Positions 5,296-6,765 of a DNA stretch of 6,765 nucleotides are shown here, in pieces. The DNA lies in NCBI GenBank assembly GCA_023700825.1, contig JAMPYE010000235.1, positions 1 through 6,765 of the forward strand, in the 5' to 3' direction. The stretch comes from Thermoanaerobaculia bacterium (GTDB lineage Bacteria > Acidobacteriota > Thermoanaerobaculia > Gp7-AA8). The translations under genes were made by a program, and so were the position numbers. The notes below the pieces were generated by a model. The model did no database searches and was not told the DNA's origin. It saw only the letters and a program-made list of their open reading frames with translations. Each line of letters opens with the position of its first letter. The first letter of the stretch is position 1.

Positions 5296-6201
5296 ATGGA
5301 GTGGCTGAACTATCACCACCTTCTCTATTTCTGGGTCGTCGCGCGCGAGGGGAGCATCGTGAAGGCGACGGAGGTGCTGAACCTCACGCAGCCGACGATC
5401 AGCGCGCAGATCCAGTCGCTCGAGGAGTCGCTCGGCGAGAAGCTCTTCGACCGCGTCGGGCGGCGCCTCGTTCTCACCGAGGCGGGACGCACGACCTATC
5501 GGTACGCCGAAGAGATCTTCGGCCTGGGGCGCGAGCTGCGCGACACGCTGAAAGGGCGGCCGACCGGGCGGCCGGCGCGCTTCCGCGTGGGCGTCGCCGA
5601 CGTCGTCCCGAAGCTGATCGCGTACCGGATCCTCCGCCCGGCGTTCGAGCTTGCCGAGCCGCCCGAGATCGTCCTGCGCGAGGATCACCCGCAGAATCTC
5701 CTCGCGCAGCTCGCGGTGCACGAGCTCGACCTCGTCATCGCCGACGCGCCGATCGCCGCCGGGCTGAAGGTTAGGGCGTTCCACCATCTCCTCGGGGAGA
5801 GCGGTGTGAGCTTCTTCGCGACGCCGAAGCTCGCCGCGACGCTCAGGAAGGGCTTTCCGCGCTCGCTCGAGGGCGCGCCCGTCCTTCTTCCGGCCGTCGC
5901 GACCGAGCTCCGTCGCGGGCTCGACCTGTGGCTCGACCGGCTCGATCTCCGCCCGCGCGTCGTCGCGGAGTTCGACGACAGCGCGCTGATGAAGGTGTTC
6001 GGTTACGCCGGCATCGGCGCGTTCCCCGCGTCCACCGTCATCGAGAAGGAGATCTGCGAACAGTACGGGCTGAAGGTGATCGGGCGCATCGAGGAGATTC
6101 GCGAGCGCTACTACGCCATCTCGTCGGAGCGAAAGCTGACGCACCCGGCGGTCGTCGCGATCACGGAAGGAGCGCGAAGCAACGTGTTTGCGGAGGCGTG
6201 A
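5296..6201 (+). CDS. nhaR: LysR family transcriptional regulator, NhaR type
   Basis: The 301-residue product matches the NhaR pattern along its length. It opens with LNYHHLLYFWVVAREGSIVK (4-23), close to the NYNHLYYFWHVYKEGS start of E. coli NhaR as I recall it. The winged helix-turn-helix covers about 18-52, with TQPTISAQI (31-39) as recognition helix. The effector domain has FRVGVAD (96-102), LDLVIADAPI (144-153), ESGVSFF (168-174), EFDDSALMKVFG (225-236) and ERYYAISSERKLTHPAV (270-286), all typical. E. coli NhaR senses Na+ and activates nhaA, and also acts on osmC and the pga operon. Here no antiporter gene lies in the window and htpX is the divergent neighbour. The ATG at 5296 follows GGAGG (5287-5291) at four bases. 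Regulation of htpX and of its own gene is inferred from the layout. The TGA stop runs straight into a heptamer-repeat array. Confidence 0.92.
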   Translation: MEWLNYHHLLYFWVVAREGSIVKATEVLNLTQPTISAQIQSLEESLGEKLFDRVGRRLVLTEAGRTTYRYAEEIFGLGRELRDTLKGRPTGRPARFRVGVADVVPKLIAYRILRPAFELAEPPEIVLREDHPQNLLAQLAVHELDLVIADAPIAAGLKVRAFHHLLGESGVSFFATPKLAATLRKGFPRSLEGAPVLLPAVATELRRGLDLWLDRLDLRPRVVAEFDDSALMKVFGYAGIGAFPASTVIEKEICEQYGLKVIGRIEEIRERYYAISSERKLTHPAVVAITEGARSNVFAEA

Positions 6202-6271
6202 GGCGAGAGGCAGGCCAGAGGTCAAAGGTCACAGCAGTCAAAGGCGAGAGGCGACGAGCAGGCGGAGGCGA
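6200..6271 (+). repeat. Heptamer-period repeat array just after nhaR
   Basis: Starting at the nhaR stop, the sequence breaks into 7-nt units. GAGGCGA occurs at 6200-6206 and 6265-6271 with variants between. GTCAAAG occurs at 6221-6227 and 6237-6243, with GTCACAG at 6228-6234. The 11-mer AGGCGAGAGGC occurs twice, at 6201-6211 and 6242-6252. Units drift by substitution but mostly stay in 7-nt register, with one 2-nt slip before 6237. No coding frame with a ribosome site is visible. Confidence 0.7.
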
Positions 6272-6318
6272 AGCTGGAAGCGACGGGGCCTCCTGGCTGT
6301 CATTGGCTGCGCAGAAAC

Positions 6319-6426
6319 CGGAATGCCGAACGTCGAATGAAGCATGAAGAACTCGAGGCGCGAGTCGAATCGTCGCAGCTCTCTCTTTCTTCATTCTCCA
6401 TTCTTCATTCGACATTCGACATTTCG
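6319..6426. repeat. Inner long inverted repeat (arms 6319-6351 and 6394-6426)
   Basis: The 33-nt left arm is complementary to the right arm at 28 of 33 positions, with a 42-nt spacer that itself holds a small hairpin, ACTCG (6351-6355) with CGAGT (6361-6365). Both arms are made of 7-nt units on opposite strands: GAATGNN-like units on the left and their complement NNCATTC on the right. The right arm is notably AT-richer than the genome background. The element could fold as a large cruciform or an RNA hairpin. Confidence 0.75.
6390..6424 (+). repeat. Five tandem heptamers, consensus NNCATTC
   Basis: Units at 6390-6396, 6397-6403, 6404-6410, 6411-6417 and 6418-6424 read as TT, TC, TT, GA and GA followed by CATTC (CATTT in the last). 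The constant five bases recur at an exact 7-nt period. A C+T-rich stretch (6378-6392) leads into the array. Confidence 0.75.
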
Positions 6427-6479
6427 AAGCCTGGTAGAGCCGCCACTCGGCGTCGCTCGAGCGTTCACCGGCCTGCTCA

Positions 6480-6507
6480 TCGCCTCTCGCCTATCGCCTG
6501 CCGCCTC
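6480..6507 (+). repeat. Four tandem heptamers, consensus TCGCCTN
   Basis: Units at 6480-6486, 6487-6493, 6494-6500 and 6501-6507 share TCGCCT followed by C, A, G and C; the last unit begins with C instead of T. On the opposite strand this is NAGGCGA, the same family as the units just after nhaR. The array ends about 55 nt before the aldo/keto reductase start, so it lies in or near that gene's leader. Confidence 0.75.
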
Positions 6508-6562
6508 TCCGGTGCGTCTCTCTCGTCTTGCGCGGCGTGCCCCACCGAAGGCACACTGAAGA

Positions 6563-6765
6563 ATGCTCTTCCCTCGGCAGCTTGGCGCGACCGGTCTCGA
6601 CGTACCGATCCTCGGGCTCGGCGCGGGGATGCTCGGCGATCCGTCGCTCGACGAAGCAATCGCGGGACGCTTGCTTAACGAGGCGATCGACCTCGGACTC
6701 ACGCTCATCGACGCCGCTCCGGGGTACGGCATCGCCGAACAGAGGATCGGGCATCATCTCGCGCA
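6563..6765 (+). CDS. Aldo/keto reductase, N-terminal part (runs off the window)
   Basis: The first 67 codons are present and the frame is open at the window edge. The product begins MLFPRQLGATGLDVPILGLG, which is the first strand pair of the aldo/keto reductase barrel (R-x-L-G-x-T-G-L-x-V-x-x-L-G-L-G). Then come a helix (about 30-45), TLIDAAPGYGIAE (47-59) and an I-G-x-x-L segment. Asp50 and Tyr55 correspond to the catalytic Asp and Tyr of the family's D-T-A-x-x-Y-G motif; here the Thr is Ala. Members reduce aldehydes and ketones with NADPH in the cytoplasm; the substrate cannot be told from this part. The ATG at 6563 is secure because an in-frame TGA lies at 6557-6559, six bases upstream. 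The ribosome site is weak: GAAGG at 6547-6551 is 11 nt away. Confidence 0.88.
   Translation, partial: MLFPRQLGATGLDVPILGLGAGMLGDPSLDEAIAGRLLNEAIDLGLTLIDAAPGYGIAEQRIGHHLA

Larger units (their letters stand above)
6242..6492. repeat. Outer long inverted repeat (arms 6242-6263 and 6471-6492)
   Basis: The 22-nt arm at 6242-6263 is complementary to 6471-6492 at 21 of 22 positions; the mismatch is C6255 against A6479. The arms are 207 nt apart and enclose a second inverted repeat. Weaker complementarity around the GCGACG segment near 6277-6282 and its counterpart near 6448-6463 suggests that the whole interval was once a longer palindrome or was assembled from oppositely oriented repeat units. The two ends of the 6202-6562 gap, which has no gene, are thus linked in one structure. 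Confidence 0.75.

Noticed and set aside
4320..5774. Plus-strand frame spanning the htpX antisense and part of nhaR
   Set aside because: Arg/Asp-rich shadow of HtpX and of the NhaR gene in another frame; it crosses the AT-rich control region and has no ribosome site or domain.
6200..6510. CRISPR array
   Set aside because: Units are 7 nt, contiguous and degenerate, without 25-40-nt repeats separated by unique spacers, and no cas gene is nearby.
6161..6678. Short open frames on both strands across the heptamer region
   Set aside because: They translate period-7 repeats into FIRHSTF- or RLSPIA-like strings, a known source of spurious protein predictions, and lack ribosome sites.

Overview
The window comes from a GC-rich bacterial chromosome, roughly two-thirds G+C by eye. 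Codons mostly end in G or C and genes have strong AGGAGG-type ribosome binding sites. The gene set suggests a free-living Gram-negative soil-type bacterium: a DUF3592-like protein, a VOC/NTF2-like pair, a long acyl-CoA dehydrogenase, HtpX, NhaR and an aldo/keto reductase. The style, including heptamer-repeat spacers, fits lineages such as Acidobacteriota, but nothing here fixes the phylum.

Layout. Positions 1-600 hold two small membrane-protein genes on the plus strand (66-281 and 419-598). The second is only 59 codons with a GTG start, but it has an excellent Shine-Dalgarno sequence. A convergent DUF3592-like membrane protein lies on the minus strand (650-1189). Next come a VOC (glyoxalase-fold) protein (1439-1810) and an NTF2/SnoaL-like protein (1941-2330), both on the plus strand. 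A 188-nt leader with a -10-like box and a dyad precedes a 566-residue acyl-CoA dehydrogenase (2519-4219). This gene converges with htpX (4251-5123, minus strand), a membrane zinc metalloprotease. htpX is divergent from an NhaR-type LysR regulator (5296-6201), and the two share a very AT-rich control region that contains back-to-back promoter-like elements and several dyads. After nhaR, about 360 nt of non-coding DNA (6202-6562) is filled with period-7 repeats of three sequence families, arranged as nested inverted repeats. The 5' part of an aldo/keto reductase gene then runs off the end (6563-6765).

How the genes relate. The best-supported functional link is nhaR-htpX: a cation/pH-responsive LysR regulator placed to control itself and an inner-membrane quality-control protease, with no Na+/H+ antiporter gene in the window. 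The other genes look like independent or loosely linked units. I found no phage, transposase, CRISPR, rRNA or tRNA. The least ordinary piece of DNA is the heptamer-built nested inverted repeat between nhaR and the aldo/keto reductase gene.
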